DNA of 64,000 bases, taken from NCBI RefSeq assembly GCF_050176255.1, contig NZ_JBFXIE010000008.1; one strand, given 5' to 3'. The position numbers and the translations under genes are program-made. Position 1 is the first letter of the stretch. Every line of letters begins with the position of its first letter. Below the pieces are notes generated by a model. The model did not search any database. It was not told the origin of the DNA and saw only the letters and a list, made by a program, of their open reading frames with translations. This document shows positions 19,500-28,314 of the stretch, in pieces. Source of the stretch: JBFXIE01 sp050176255 (lineage in GTDB: Bacteria > Pseudomonadota > Gammaproteobacteria > Burkholderiales > Burkholderiaceae_C).

Positions 19500-22400
19500 C
19501 GGCAGAGGCGTCGTTCATCCTGCAAGAGCTGCACCTGTACAACTGGGGCGCTTTTGCCGGGCGCCACCAGGTGGGCGTTGATCCGGGCAACAGCGCCATC
19601 ATCGGCCCCACGGGCAGCGGCAAGACCACGCTGGTCGATGCGCTGATGACGCTGCTGTGCGCCAGCCCGCGCTACAACCTGGCCTCGACCGGCGGGCATG
19701 AAAGCGACCGCGACCTGGTCAGCTACGTGCGCGGCGCCGCCGGCCAGGGCAATGACAGCGGCGACCACATCGCCCGGCCGGGCCGCTGCACCACGGGTAT
19801 TGCGGCGCGGCTGGTGCGCGCGGGTGGCACGGGTGACGGTGGCGCAGGCACATCGGTCTGGCTGGGCGCGCTGCTGTGGTTTGACGGCAGCAGCCAGTCG
19901 GCGGGCGACATGCAAAAGCGCTGGTTCTTCGCGCAGGGCGAGGGCCACGGCCTGGACCTGTGGCTGGAAGAGCAGCACAGCGGCGGCGCGCGGGCGCTCA
20001 CCCGGCTGGCCAAGGACAGCGACGGCCTGCAGATGTTCAGCAGCAAGGCGCCCTACCTGGCCCGGCTGCACAGCTTTTTTGAAGTGGGGCCCAACGCCTT
20101 CACGCTGCTCAACCGCGCGGCGGGGCTCAAACAGCTCAACAGCATTGACGAGATCTTTCGCGAGCTGGTGCTCGACGACCACTCGGCCTTTGACGCTGCG
20201 CAGCAAGTGGTGGCCGGCTTTGCCGAACTGGCCTCCATCCACGCCGACCTGGAGCTGGCCAATGCGCAATTCACGTCCCTACTGCCGCTGCGCGACCTGA
20301 CCGCGCGCGAGCAGCAGCAGGCGCACCAGTTGGCGCATGTGCAGGCCCTGCAGCAGCAGCTGCCCGCGTGGTTTGCCGCGCAGGGCGTGCAGTGGTGGCG
20401 CCAGCGCGTGGCGCAGCTGCAGACGCAGATGGCGCAGCGCAGCCAGGCCCTGCTCGCCGCGCAGGACACGGTACAGGCCGCGCGGCGCCACGAGCAAGAC
20501 CTGCACGGCATCTACCTGCAGGCGGGCGGCGCCAGCATCGAGTCGCTGCGCGAGCACATCGCGCTGGCGCGCAAAGAGCTGGGGCGCACGCAAGCCAACC
20601 TGCTGCAGTACCAGCAACTGGCGCGTAACCTGGGTCTGACGGCCAGCCCCGCGCAGGCAGGCAAGGTGACTGCGCAAGACCTGCCCGCGCACCAAGCGCA
20701 GGCGGCGGTCGCCATGCAGCAGCTGGACGCCGATCAGGCGCAGCTGCAGGCCGATGCCGAGGCGGCCATTGCCGACGAGCGCAACGCCCACAGGCGCTGG
20801 CAAGAGCTGGAGGCCGAGTACGACGCCGTGCGCCGGCGCCCCGGCTCCAACCTGCCGCTGGCGTACCAAAGCTTTCGCGCCGATCTGGCCGCGCACCTGG
20901 CCCTGCCCGAGGACGACCTGCCCTTTGCCGCCGAGCTGGTCGAGGTGCCGCTGCCTGAGCAAGGCTGGCGCGGCGCCATCGAGCGCGCCCTGGGCAGCCA
21001 CCGGCTGCGCATCCTGGTGCCGCACGCGGCCCTGCACGCGGCGCTGCAATGGGTGAACCAGCGCCACAACCGGCTGCATGTGCGCCTGCTGGAGGTGACT
21101 GCTGCTGCGGCGCCCGCCACTTTTGTGGCCGACGGCTTTGCGCGCAAGCTCAACATCAAGCCCCGCCTGCCCGCGGCGCACCAGGGCGCGCTGCGCCAGT
21201 TGCTGGCAGAGCTCGATCGCCACTGCGTGCCCGACGTCGCCACGCTGGAGCGCACGCCCCACGCCATGACGATCGAGGGGCTGATGTCCAGCAAATCCGG
21301 CCACTTTGACAAGCAGGACCACAAGCGCCTGGATCAGGACTGGATGACCGGCTTTGACAACCGCGATCGGCTGGCGTATCTGCTACAACATAAAGAGCAG
21401 GCAGCGCTTGAATGGAAAGGGTTGGAGACTAAAAAGACCCAAATCCTGCACGCCCAGCGCAGCGCGCAGGAGCAGCGCCGGCTGTGGGCCGCGCTGCAAA
21501 CGCTGCAGCTGCAAGACCTGGACACGGCCGCAGCCGATGCGCAGTTGCAGCACAAAGAACAGCAACTGCAGGCGCTGCTGCACCCGCAATCCGACACCGC
21601 ACAGGCCCAGCAGCGCTGGGACGCCGCGCAGGCGCACACCCGCGCAGCCGACGACCAGCTGCGCCAACTGCAAACCGCGCAGACGCAAGACGCCACCTTG
21701 CTGGATACCGCGCGCCAACGCCTGGGCGCCTTCGAGGCGCGCAGCGTCGGCGCACCGGCGTTGGATGCGGACTTTGCCGCGCAACTGGCCCGCCTGGGGC
21801 ACAGGCTGAGCGCACTGGACGGCGACAACCTCGACGCGCAAGAGCGCGACGCCGCCGCGGCCCTGCACGCCAAAAGCGCAGAGGCCGGCAAAAAGCTCGG
21901 GCATCTGCACCAGGAGATCGTGCGCCAGATGGGCCGGGCCCGGGCTGAAGACCGCGGCGCTCTGGCCGAACACGCGCAGGAGGTAGATGCGCTGCCCCAC
22001 TACCTGCAGCGCCTGCAGGTGCTGGAAGAAGAAGCCCTGCCGGCCAAGCGCCAGCGCTTTCAGCAATACCTCAACGACACCTCGCAGCAGGGCGTGGACA
22101 ACCTGCTCAGCGGCATTGCCGCGCAGGTGGCAGACATCGAAGACCGCATCGCCCGGCTCAATGAAACGCTGCAACGCGTGGACTTTCAGCCCGGCCGCTA
22201 CCTGCAGCTGGACCCGCGCTCGGTCGTGCACCAAAGCCTGCAGGACCTGAGCCAGGCGCAAAACCAGCTGCGCACCGAGCGCCTGCGCGATGACGGCGGC
22301 CACAGCCACTACCGGGCGCTACGCGCCATCGTGCAAATGCTGCAAACCCACGCCAGCAACCGCCGCAGCAAGGCCGCGCAGGCGCTGCTGGATGCGCGCT

Positions 22401-22852
22401 ACCGGCTGCAGTTTGCGGTGCTGGTGATGGATCGCGCCAGCGGCCAGATGCTGGAGCGGCGCACTGGCTCGCAAGGCGGCAGCGGCGGCGAGAAGGAAAT
22501 CATCGCCAGCTACGTCCTGACTGCATCGCTCAGCTACGCGCTGTGCCCCGACGGCGCCAGCCGCCCAGTGTTTGGCACCATCGTGCTGGATGAGGCTTTT
22601 TCCAAAAGCTCGCAGGCCGTGGCCGCGCGCATCATCCAGGCGCTGCGCGAGTTTGGCCTGCACGCATTGTTCGTCACGCCCAACAAGGAAGTGCGCCTGC
22701 TGCGCAACCACACGCGCAGCGCCGTCGTGGTGCACCGGCGCGGCGCGCAGGCCACGCTGGCATCGCTGCGCTGGGAAGAGATCGACGCCTTCCGCCAGAA
22801 CGTGCAGAACGCGCACCGCACGCAGCCAGCGCCAAACCCGGCGCAAATATGA
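19496..22852 (+). CDS. jetC: Wadjet SMC-like ATPase JetC (MksB)
   Basis: 1118 residues. Walker A GPTGSGKTT at 37-45, two long coiled-coil arms (about 250-470 and 600-880) around a hinge-like centre, the ABC signature GGSGGEKE (about 995) and Walker B TIVLDEAFSKSS (about 1027). It is the loop-extruding motor that recognises small circular DNA in Wadjet defence. Overlaps jetB and jetD by 4 bp each. A copy of the dispersed repeat is read in frame at about residues 633-645, at the start of the second coiled coil. Confidence 0.92.
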   Translation: MTAEASFILQELHLYNWGAFAGRHQVGVDPGNSAIIGPTGSGKTTLVDALMTLLCASPRYNLASTGGHESDRDLVSYVRGAAGQGNDSGDHIARPGRCTTGIAARLVRAGGTGDGGAGTSVWLGALLWFDGSSQSAGDMQKRWFFAQGEGHGLDLWLEEQHSGGARALTRLAKDSDGLQMFSSKAPYLARLHSFFEVGPNAFTLLNRAAGLKQLNSIDEIFRELVLDDHSAFDAAQQVVAGFAELASIHADLELANAQFTSLLPLRDLTAREQQQAHQLAHVQALQQQLPAWFAAQGVQWWRQRVAQLQTQMAQRSQALLAAQDTVQAARRHEQDLHGIYLQAGGASIESLREHIALARKELGRTQANLLQYQQLARNLGLTASPAQAGKVTAQDLPAHQAQAAVAMQQLDADQAQLQADAEAAIADERNAHRRWQELEAEYDAVRRRPGSNLPLAYQSFRADLAAHLALPEDDLPFAAELVEVPLPEQGWRGAIERALGSHRLRILVPHAALHAALQWVNQRHNRLHVRLLEVTAAAAPATFVADGFARKLNIKPRLPAAHQGALRQLLAELDRHCVPDVATLERTPHAMTIEGLMSSKSGHFDKQDHKRLDQDWMTGFDNRDRLAYLLQHKEQAALEWKGLETKKTQILHAQRSAQEQRRLWAALQTLQLQDLDTAAADAQLQHKEQQLQALLHPQSDTAQAQQRWDAAQAHTRAADDQLRQLQTAQTQDATLLDTARQRLGAFEARSVGAPALDADFAAQLARLGHRLSALDGDNLDAQERDAAAALHAKSAEAGKKLGHLHQEIVRQMGRARAEDRGALAEHAQEVDALPHYLQRLQVLEEEALPAKRQRFQQYLNDTSQQGVDNLLSGIAAQVADIEDRIARLNETLQRVDFQPGRYLQLDPRSVVHQSLQDLSQAQNQLRTERLRDDGGHSHYRALRAIVQMLQTHASNRRSKAAQALLDARYRLQFAVLVMDRASGQMLERRTGSQGGSGGEKEIIASYVLTASLSYALCPDGASRPVFGTIVLDEAFSKSSQAVAARIIQALREFGLHALFVTPNKEVRLLRNHTRSAVVVHRRGAQATLASLRWEEIDAFRQNVQNAHRTQPAPNPAQI
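21395..21430 (+). repeat. Dispersed repeat, in-frame copy inside jetC
   Basis: CAGGCAGCGCTTGAATGG then AAAGGGTTGGAGAC, clearly related to the intergenic copies. It is sense to the gene and encodes a coiled-coil segment without breaking frame. Confidence 0.55.
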
Positions 22853-24024
22853 AGTCGCCCCAGGCATTGGCGGCCCGGCTGGCCCAGCAATGGCACAGCG
22901 CCGACTGGCGCGAGCGCCAGCTGCTGTGCGGCGCGGCGGCCTGGCCGCTGGTGCTGCCCATCGGCGCGCCCGGCGCGGCGGACTTTCTGGGCGATGCCAG
23001 CGTGCTGCGCGGCCATCTGCAGCATTGGCGCGACGTGCAGCAGCAGGGCCTGGGCAGCGTGCAGTGGCAAGAGCGGCGCTACCGCGGCGCCAGCGCCGCC
23101 ATCGCCGTGCCCACGCACTGGCGGCTGGCCAGGCCGTCCGAATGCATTGCGGCCATCAGCCACTTCAAGGCGCCGGGCCATGCGCAGATCGCGGCCGACT
23201 ACGCGCGGCTCAGCGCCATCGTCGCGGCAGTGCAGCGCAGCGGCTTTCAGCGCCTGCTGGTGCGCCGCCTGGTGCAGTGGCGCGACACGCCTGCCGAAGC
23301 CGTCATCGCCGCCGCCCGCATCGCCCTGCAACTGGAGCCCGGCTGCGCCAACGGCCGGCCGCTGCGCGCACTGGCCGTGCAAGGCAACGACAGCAAATTC
23401 TTCGAGCGCCACGCCAGCCTGCTGACGGCGCTGCTGGACGAGCGCTTTGACGGCGAAGCCAGCCGCCAGGGGCTGGCGGGCTTTTTGGACGCGCTGCCCG
23501 AGGGTGACCACTGGCTGCTGCTCGCCCCGCTGGCCCCCGGCCTGCTGCCCTTCGCGCGCCAGCGCGTGCCCGCTGCTGAGCTGCTGGCCACGCCCCTGCC
23601 GGCCAGCCACATCCTGCTGGTGGAAAACGAACGCAGCCTGCACCAGCTGCCCCAGCCGCTGGCAGGCACCATCGCCGTGCTGGGCGCCGGGCTCAACCTG
23701 GGCTGGCTGGCCGCGCCTTGGCTGCAGCAGCGGCGCGTGGCCTACTGGGGCGACATCGACACCTGGGGCCTGCACATGCTGGCCACGGCACGCGCGCATC
23801 TGCCGCATCTGCAGGCACTGCTGATGGACCGCGCCACCCTCGACGCCCACGCCGCCCAGGCCGTGGCCGAGCCGGTGCACGCGCCTGCTTCGGAGGGCAG
23901 CGCGCTGCGCGCCGACGAGGCCGCGCTGGATGCGCACCTGCGCCGCCTGGACCAGGGCCGGCTGGAGCAGGAGTTCATCGCCCCCGCGGCCGTGGCCCAC
24001 GCGGTGCGCGGCTGGCGCGGCTGA
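22849..24024 (+). CDS. jetD: Wadjet nuclease JetD (DUF3322/DUF2220, Toprim-like)
   Basis: 391 residues. The N-terminal half matches DUF3322 (a DNA-binding arm) and the C-terminal half DUF2220, a topoisomerase VI-A/Toprim-like fold. Likely metal-binding acids are the Glu residues of LLVENERSL (about 258) and the Asp pair in YWGDIDTWG (about 302). JetD cuts the plasmid once the JetABC motor has trapped it. It ends the operon; a short hairpin follows at 24026-24041. All four components look intact, so the system is likely functional. Confidence 0.9.
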   Translation: MKSPQALAARLAQQWHSADWRERQLLCGAAAWPLVLPIGAPGAADFLGDASVLRGHLQHWRDVQQQGLGSVQWQERRYRGASAAIAVPTHWRLARPSECIAAISHFKAPGHAQIAADYARLSAIVAAVQRSGFQRLLVRRLVQWRDTPAEAVIAAARIALQLEPGCANGRPLRALAVQGNDSKFFERHASLLTALLDERFDGEASRQGLAGFLDALPEGDHWLLLAPLAPGLLPFARQRVPAAELLATPLPASHILLVENERSLHQLPQPLAGTIAVLGAGLNLGWLAAPWLQQRRVAYWGDIDTWGLHMLATARAHLPHLQALLMDRATLDAHAAQAVAEPVHAPASEGSALRADEAALDAHLRRLDQGRLEQEFIAPAAVAHAVRGWRG

Positions 24025-24025
24025 A

Positions 24026-24041
24026 CCCAATTTGAATTGGG
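24026..24041. other. Small hairpin between jetD and the ykgJ-like gene
   Basis: CCCAATT-TG-AATTGGG, a 7-bp perfect stem with 2-nt spacer, 2 bp after the jetD stop and 18 bp before the next ATG. No T-tract follows, so it is more likely an operator or mRNA end structure than an intrinsic terminator. Confidence 0.3.
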
Positions 24042-24058
24042 AGCACAATGCGCGCCCC

Positions 24059-24469
24059 ATGAAGCCTGCCATCACCATCGTTGACGTGGACCGCCCCGAC
24101 ACCTGGACCCGCTACCGCGCGGGCCTGTGCGACAGCTGCGCGGCCCACTGCTGCACCATGCCGCTGGAGGTGCAGCTGCCCGACCTGGTGCGGCTGGGGC
24201 TGGTGGACGCCTTCGAGGCCGAGCACGAAGAGCCCCGGCACATCGCCCGCCGGCTGCAAAAGGCGCGGCTGATCGACCACTTCAACCACAAGAACACCCT
24301 GTTCACCCTGGCGCGGCGCGCCAGCGGCGACTGCCAGTTTCTGGACGCCGCCACGCGCCGGTGCACGGTGTACGAGCAGCGGCCCGAAACCTGCCGTCTG
24401 CACCCGCAAAAGAAAAGCCCCCGCCCTGGCTGGTGTGCTTACGGGGCCAGGGTGCTGCAGCGCAAATAG
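24059..24469 (+). CDS. YkgJ family cysteine cluster protein
   Basis: 136 residues from the ATG at 24059. The Cys pattern LCDSCAAHCCTMPLEV near residue 24, then CQFLDAATRRCTVYEQRPETC and a later Cys in PGWCAYG, matches the CxxCxxxCC zinc/iron-chelating family (UPF0153/YkgJ). The biochemical role is unknown; such clusters may bind Zn or an Fe-S centre. Located 34 bp after jetD on the same strand, but it is a common housekeeping-type gene and probably not part of Wadjet. Confidence 0.8.
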   Translation: MKPAITIVDVDRPDTWTRYRAGLCDSCAAHCCTMPLEVQLPDLVRLGLVDAFEAEHEEPRHIARRLQKARLIDHFNHKNTLFTLARRASGDCQFLDAATRRCTVYEQRPETCRLHPQKKSPRPGWCAYGARVLQRK

Positions 24470-24480
24470 CTACTCATTTA

Positions 24481-24516
24481 ATAGCTGATAGCGCTTGATC
24501 AGCAAGGGCTGCAGGC
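24481..24516 (+). repeat. Dispersed AGCGCTT repeat after ykgJ-like gene
   Basis: ATAGCTGATAGCGCTTGATC then AGCAAGGGCTGCAGGCC, 12 bp after the stop and in sense orientation. AGCGCTT/AAGGGCT arms flank a 7-nt loop. A partial duplicate (AATAGCTACTCA) overlaps the stop codon. Confidence 0.7.
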
Positions 24517-24540
24517 CATTTTGGCTTGATGGGTTAATCC

Positions 24541-25686
24541 TCAAACCCGCCCAAAGGCATAGCCCAGGGCGGCCTGCGTGCCCTCCAGCTCATCGACCAG
24601 TCGCAGCAGCGGCGCCAGCTCGCGGTAGCGGCCGGCCGTCTGGCGGATGTAGGCGATGAAGCGCGGTGCATCCTGCAGGTATTTGGGCTTGCCGTCGCGC
24701 AGCGTGATGCGCGCGAAGATGCCGGCCACCTTCAGGTGGCGCTGCAGCGCCATCCAGTCCACGGCGCGGTAAAACTCGCCAAAGTCGGCGCCCCAGCCGC
24801 TGCTGCTGTGGGCGCCCACGATGCCCGCGCGCCGGGCCTTGTCCCAGTAGCGCACGGTGATGTCGATGACGAAGTCTTCTTCCCAGCTGATGAAGGCGTC
24901 GCGCATCAGGCTGGCGATGTCGTAGGTCACGGGGCCATAGACCGCGTCCTGGAAGTCGAGCACGCCCAGGCGCCCGTCCGCGCCCGCCATCAGGTTGCGC
25001 ATCATGAAGTCGCGGTGCACATACACGCTGGGCGCGGCCAGATTGTGCGCCACGATGGTGTCGAAGGTCTTGGCAAGCGTGGCTTGCTGCGCGTCGGTCA
25101 GCGTGGCCTGGCGGTGGCGGGCGATGTACCAGTCGGGAAACAGCTGCAGCTCGCGGCGCAGCAGCGGCTCGTCGTAGGCGGGCAGCACGCCGGGGCGGCT
25201 GGCGCGCTGCCAGTCGATGAGCAGATCCACGGCCTGCAGGTACCAGGCGTGGGCGGCCTGGGGGTTGGCCGGGTCCAGGCGTTCGATGGCCGTCTGCGCG
25301 CCCAGGTCGGACAGCAGCATGAAGCCGTGGGCTTCGTCCCAGGCCAGGATCTGCGGCACGCGCAGGCCGGCGGCCTGCATCAGCGCCTGCACCTGCACGA
25401 AGGGGCGGCAGTCTTCCTTGTCGGGCGGCGCGTCCATCACGATGTGGCTGGCGCCGCCCTGCGTGTCCAGGCGCAGGTAGCGCCTGAAGCTGGCGTCGGC
25501 CGAGGCGGGCCGCAAGGTGTCGGAGCGCAGGCCGTGCGTGTCTGCCAGCGGGGCCAGCCAGGCTTCAAAGGCGGCCCGGCGCGCCGGGTCGCTCCAGTGC
25601 ACGGCGTTGTCGGGGGTGTTGCAGGATGTGGCGGCGGGGGCTGTCCCGGCAGGGCTGGCGGGAGGTGGGGGGCAGGGGTGGCTCAT
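24541..25686 (-). CDS. amgK: N-acetylmuramate/N-acetylglucosamine kinase AmgK
   Basis: 381 residues from the ATG at 25686 (MSHPCPPPPA). Aminoglycoside phosphotransferase-like fold: the catalytic loop YVHRDFMMRNLM (about 252) and metal-binding LGVLDFQDAVYGP (about 272). It sits head-to-head with lptD, the conserved place of amgK in Pseudomonas and betaproteobacteria, where AmgK phosphorylates MurNAc at C1 in cell-wall recycling. The usual partner murU does not follow it here; the ykgJ-like gene converges instead. An upstream start at 25782 would overlap lptD and is unlikely. Confidence 0.85.
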   Translation of the reverse strand: MSHPCPPPPASPAGTAPAATSCNTPDNAVHWSDPARRAAFEAWLAPLADTHGLRSDTLRPASADASFRRYLRLDTQGGASHIVMDAPPDKEDCRPFVQVQALMQAAGLRVPQILAWDEAHGFMLLSDLGAQTAIERLDPANPQAAHAWYLQAVDLLIDWQRASRPGVLPAYDEPLLRRELQLFPDWYIARHRQATLTDAQQATLAKTFDTIVAHNLAAPSVYVHRDFMMRNLMAGADGRLGVLDFQDAVYGPVTYDIASLMRDAFISWEEDFVIDITVRYWDKARRAGIVGAHSSSGWGADFGEFYRAVDWMALQRHLKVAGIFARITLRDGKPKYLQDAPRFIAYIRQTAGRYRELAPLLRLVDELEGTQAALGYAFGRV

Positions 25687-25780
25687 GGATAATCCCATTC
25701 TACAAACCCGGCCCTGCCCGGCCAGGTGGCCCGCGGCGCATCCCAGATGGGTGCCGTGCACCGTCCGACCCGCGCATTCC

Positions 25781-28249
25781 ATGGATCGCTTTTACTTGTC
25801 CCACGCCCTGCCCGCCCGCCCATCCGCCCCACCCGTACCCGGTGCCGCGCCGCTGCCAGCGCGCAGCGTGCTGGCGCGGCTGGCGGCCCTGATGCTGTGC
25901 GGCGTGCCGCTGGCGGTGCTGGCCCAGGCCGATCCAGCAGACCCGGCAGACCCCGCCGCCGAAACCCCGCCCGTGCTGCGCCCCACGGGCCGCCTGCACG
26001 ATGCGCTGCCCGGCAGCGTGCGCGCGCAGTTGCCGGTGTTTGTGCGCGGCGACCGGGTGACGGGCCAGCCCGACATCCGCGCCGTCATCGAGGGCGATGC
26101 CGAACTGCGCCGCGGCGACACGGTGATCCGCGCCGACCGCATGGAGTACGACGTGGCCACCGACCGCGCCAAGGCCAGCGGCAATGTGCACATCAACCGC
26201 GCGGGCAACGTGTATGACGGCAGCCTGCTGGACATGCAGGTGGAGGCCTTCAGCGGTTTTTTCAGCGACACGCGCTACCGTTTTCTTGAGACCTCGGCCC
26301 ACGGCGAGGCCTCGCGCGTGGACTTCATCGACCGCGAGCGCTCGGTGGTGCACGACGCCACCTACACCACCTGCCAGCGCACCGACGAGGCCAGCTGGCA
26401 GCCCGACTGGATCATCCGCGCCAAAAAGATCCATCTAGACCGGGTGGAAGACGTGGGCAGGGCCGAGGACGGCGTGCTCGAATTCAAGGGCGTGCCGGTG
26501 CTGCCCGTGCCCTACCTCACCTTTCCGCTGTCGGACCGGCGCAAGTCGGGGTTTTTGCCGCCCACCATCGGCCTGGACAGCCTGAGCGGCCTGGAATACG
26601 CCCAGCCCTACTACTGGAACATCGCGCCCAACCGCGACGCGACCATCACCCCCGTGCTGCTGAGTCGGCGCGGCGTGATGCTGAGCGGTGAGTTCCGCTA
26701 CCTGGAGCCGCGCTACAGCGGCGAGATCACCGGCGAGTTCATGCCCGGCGACCGCCTGCGCGACCGCGACCGCTGGTCCTACGGCATCCAGCACCGCGGC
26801 GCGCTGGGCACGCCGCTGGGCGATGCGTCCCTGGGCATCAACGTGCGGCGCGTGAGCGACGACGACTACTGGCGCGACTTTTCCCAGCGCCTGCTGGGCC
26901 GCGGCAGCCTGCCCGACACCGTCAACAACCAGCTGGCGCAGCGCCTGCTGCCCGGCGAGGTCTCACTCAACTGGGGGCGCAACGACCACACGCTGAGCCT
27001 GCGCACCGTCAAGTGGCAGACGCTGCAGGATGTCAACTCGCCCATCGTGCCGCCCTACGATCGCCAGCCGCAGCTGCGCTGGCAGTACCAGCCTGCGCAA
27101 CTGGCTGGCGGCTTCGATGCCAGTATCGAGGCGGACTACACCAGCTTTCATGCCGACCGCGCCTACACCGGCCAGCCCAACGCCAAGCGCAGCTACGCCC
27201 TGGCGCAGGTCAGCCGGCCCTTTCTGGCGCCGGCGGGTTTCATCACGCCGCGCGTGCAGCTGCACACCACCCACTATGAATTTGACGCGCCGCTGGTGGG
27301 CGGCCAGCGCACGGCCAGCCGCACACTGCCCACCTTCAGCCTGGACAGCGGCCTGGTGTTCGAGCGCGACGCTGCCTACTTTGGCCGCGGCTTTGTGCAG
27401 ACGCTGGAGCCGCGCGCCTTCTACACCTACACGCCGTATCGCAACCAGAGCATGCTGCCGGTGTACGACACGGCGGCCAACGACTTCAACTTTGCCTCCA
27501 TCTACTCTGAAAACGCCTTTGGCGGCAATGACCGCGTGGCCGACAACAACCTGCTCACCCTGGGCGTGACCACGCGATTGCTGGACCCCGAAACGGGCGC
27601 CGAAGCCGCGCGCTTTGGCGTGGCGCAGCGCCTGCGCTTTGCCGACCAGCAGGTCACCATGCCCGGCGCCGCGCCGGTCAGCGAGCGCCTGTCGGACGTG
27701 CTGCTGGGCGCGGGCATCAACTGGACGCCGCAGTGGGGCTTTGACTCCACCGTGCAGTACAACCCCAAGAGTGGCCGCTCGCTGCGCACCACGGTGGGCG
27801 CGCGCTACTCGCCGGGCGACTACCGCACGGTGAGTGCGGCCTATCGCATGCAGAAAGTCACCGGCCTGATCTCCGAGCCCAGCGAGCAGATCGACGTGGG
27901 CTGGCAATGGCCGCTCAATGACGTGCTGGGCTCCGGCAAGCCCGGCGCGGGCGGGCGCTGGTACAGCGTGGGCCGGCTGAACTACAGCCTGGAAGATCGC
28001 AAGCTGGTGGACACCGTGGTCGGCTTCGAGTACGAAAGCTGCTGCTGGATTGGCCGCGTGGTGCTGGAGCGGCTGCAGCGCAGCGTCAACGCGTCCAACA
28101 CCCGGCTCATGTTCCAGATCGAATTCGTCGGGTTCTCGCGCCTGTCGCTGGGGGCCAATCCGCTGTCCAGCCTCAAGCAGAATGTGCCGCGCTACCAGTT
28201 CCTGCGCGAAAACCAGACTCCGCCCAGCCGCTTCTCCAACTACGATTGA
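25781..28249 (+). CDS. lptD: LPS-assembly protein LptD
   Basis: 822 residues from the ATG at 25781 (MDRFYLSHAL). A signal peptide ends near VLAQADPA (about residue 50). The N-terminal OstA jellyroll (about 85-230: IEGDAELRRGDTVIRADRMEYD) is followed by the LptD beta-barrel (about 290-815: FPLSDRRKSGFLPPTIG, PYYWNIAPNRDATITP, ESCCWIGRV). With LptE it places LPS in the outer leaflet. The Cys in TYTTCQRTDE and the CC near the C-terminus are candidates for the inter-domain disulphides. Divergent from amgK across 94 bp; surA follows. Confidence 0.95.
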   Translation: MDRFYLSHALPARPSAPPVPGAAPLPARSVLARLAALMLCGVPLAVLAQADPADPADPAAETPPVLRPTGRLHDALPGSVRAQLPVFVRGDRVTGQPDIRAVIEGDAELRRGDTVIRADRMEYDVATDRAKASGNVHINRAGNVYDGSLLDMQVEAFSGFFSDTRYRFLETSAHGEASRVDFIDRERSVVHDATYTTCQRTDEASWQPDWIIRAKKIHLDRVEDVGRAEDGVLEFKGVPVLPVPYLTFPLSDRRKSGFLPPTIGLDSLSGLEYAQPYYWNIAPNRDATITPVLLSRRGVMLSGEFRYLEPRYSGEITGEFMPGDRLRDRDRWSYGIQHRGALGTPLGDASLGINVRRVSDDDYWRDFSQRLLGRGSLPDTVNNQLAQRLLPGEVSLNWGRNDHTLSLRTVKWQTLQDVNSPIVPPYDRQPQLRWQYQPAQLAGGFDASIEADYTSFHADRAYTGQPNAKRSYALAQVSRPFLAPAGFITPRVQLHTTHYEFDAPLVGGQRTASRTLPTFSLDSGLVFERDAAYFGRGFVQTLEPRAFYTYTPYRNQSMLPVYDTAANDFNFASIYSENAFGGNDRVADNNLLTLGVTTRLLDPETGAEAARFGVAQRLRFADQQVTMPGAAPVSERLSDVLLGAGINWTPQWGFDSTVQYNPKSGRSLRTTVGARYSPGDYRTVSAAYRMQKVTGLISEPSEQIDVGWQWPLNDVLGSGKPGAGGRWYSVGRLNYSLEDRKLVDTVVGFEYESCCWIGRVVLERLQRSVNASNTRLMFQIEFVGFSRLSLGANPLSSLKQNVPRYQFLRENQTPPSRFSNYD

Positions 28250-28314
28250 CCGCACGGCCGCCGCCCCGCCGCGGCCATGCGCCCGCCTTGAGCACCATGA
28301 ATGTCCACCACGCC

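Noticed and set aside
24059..24469. YkgJ-like gene as a fifth Wadjet component
   Set aside because: Type I Wadjet has four genes, a 34-bp gap with a hairpin intervenes, and YkgJ proteins are widespread housekeeping-type genes.
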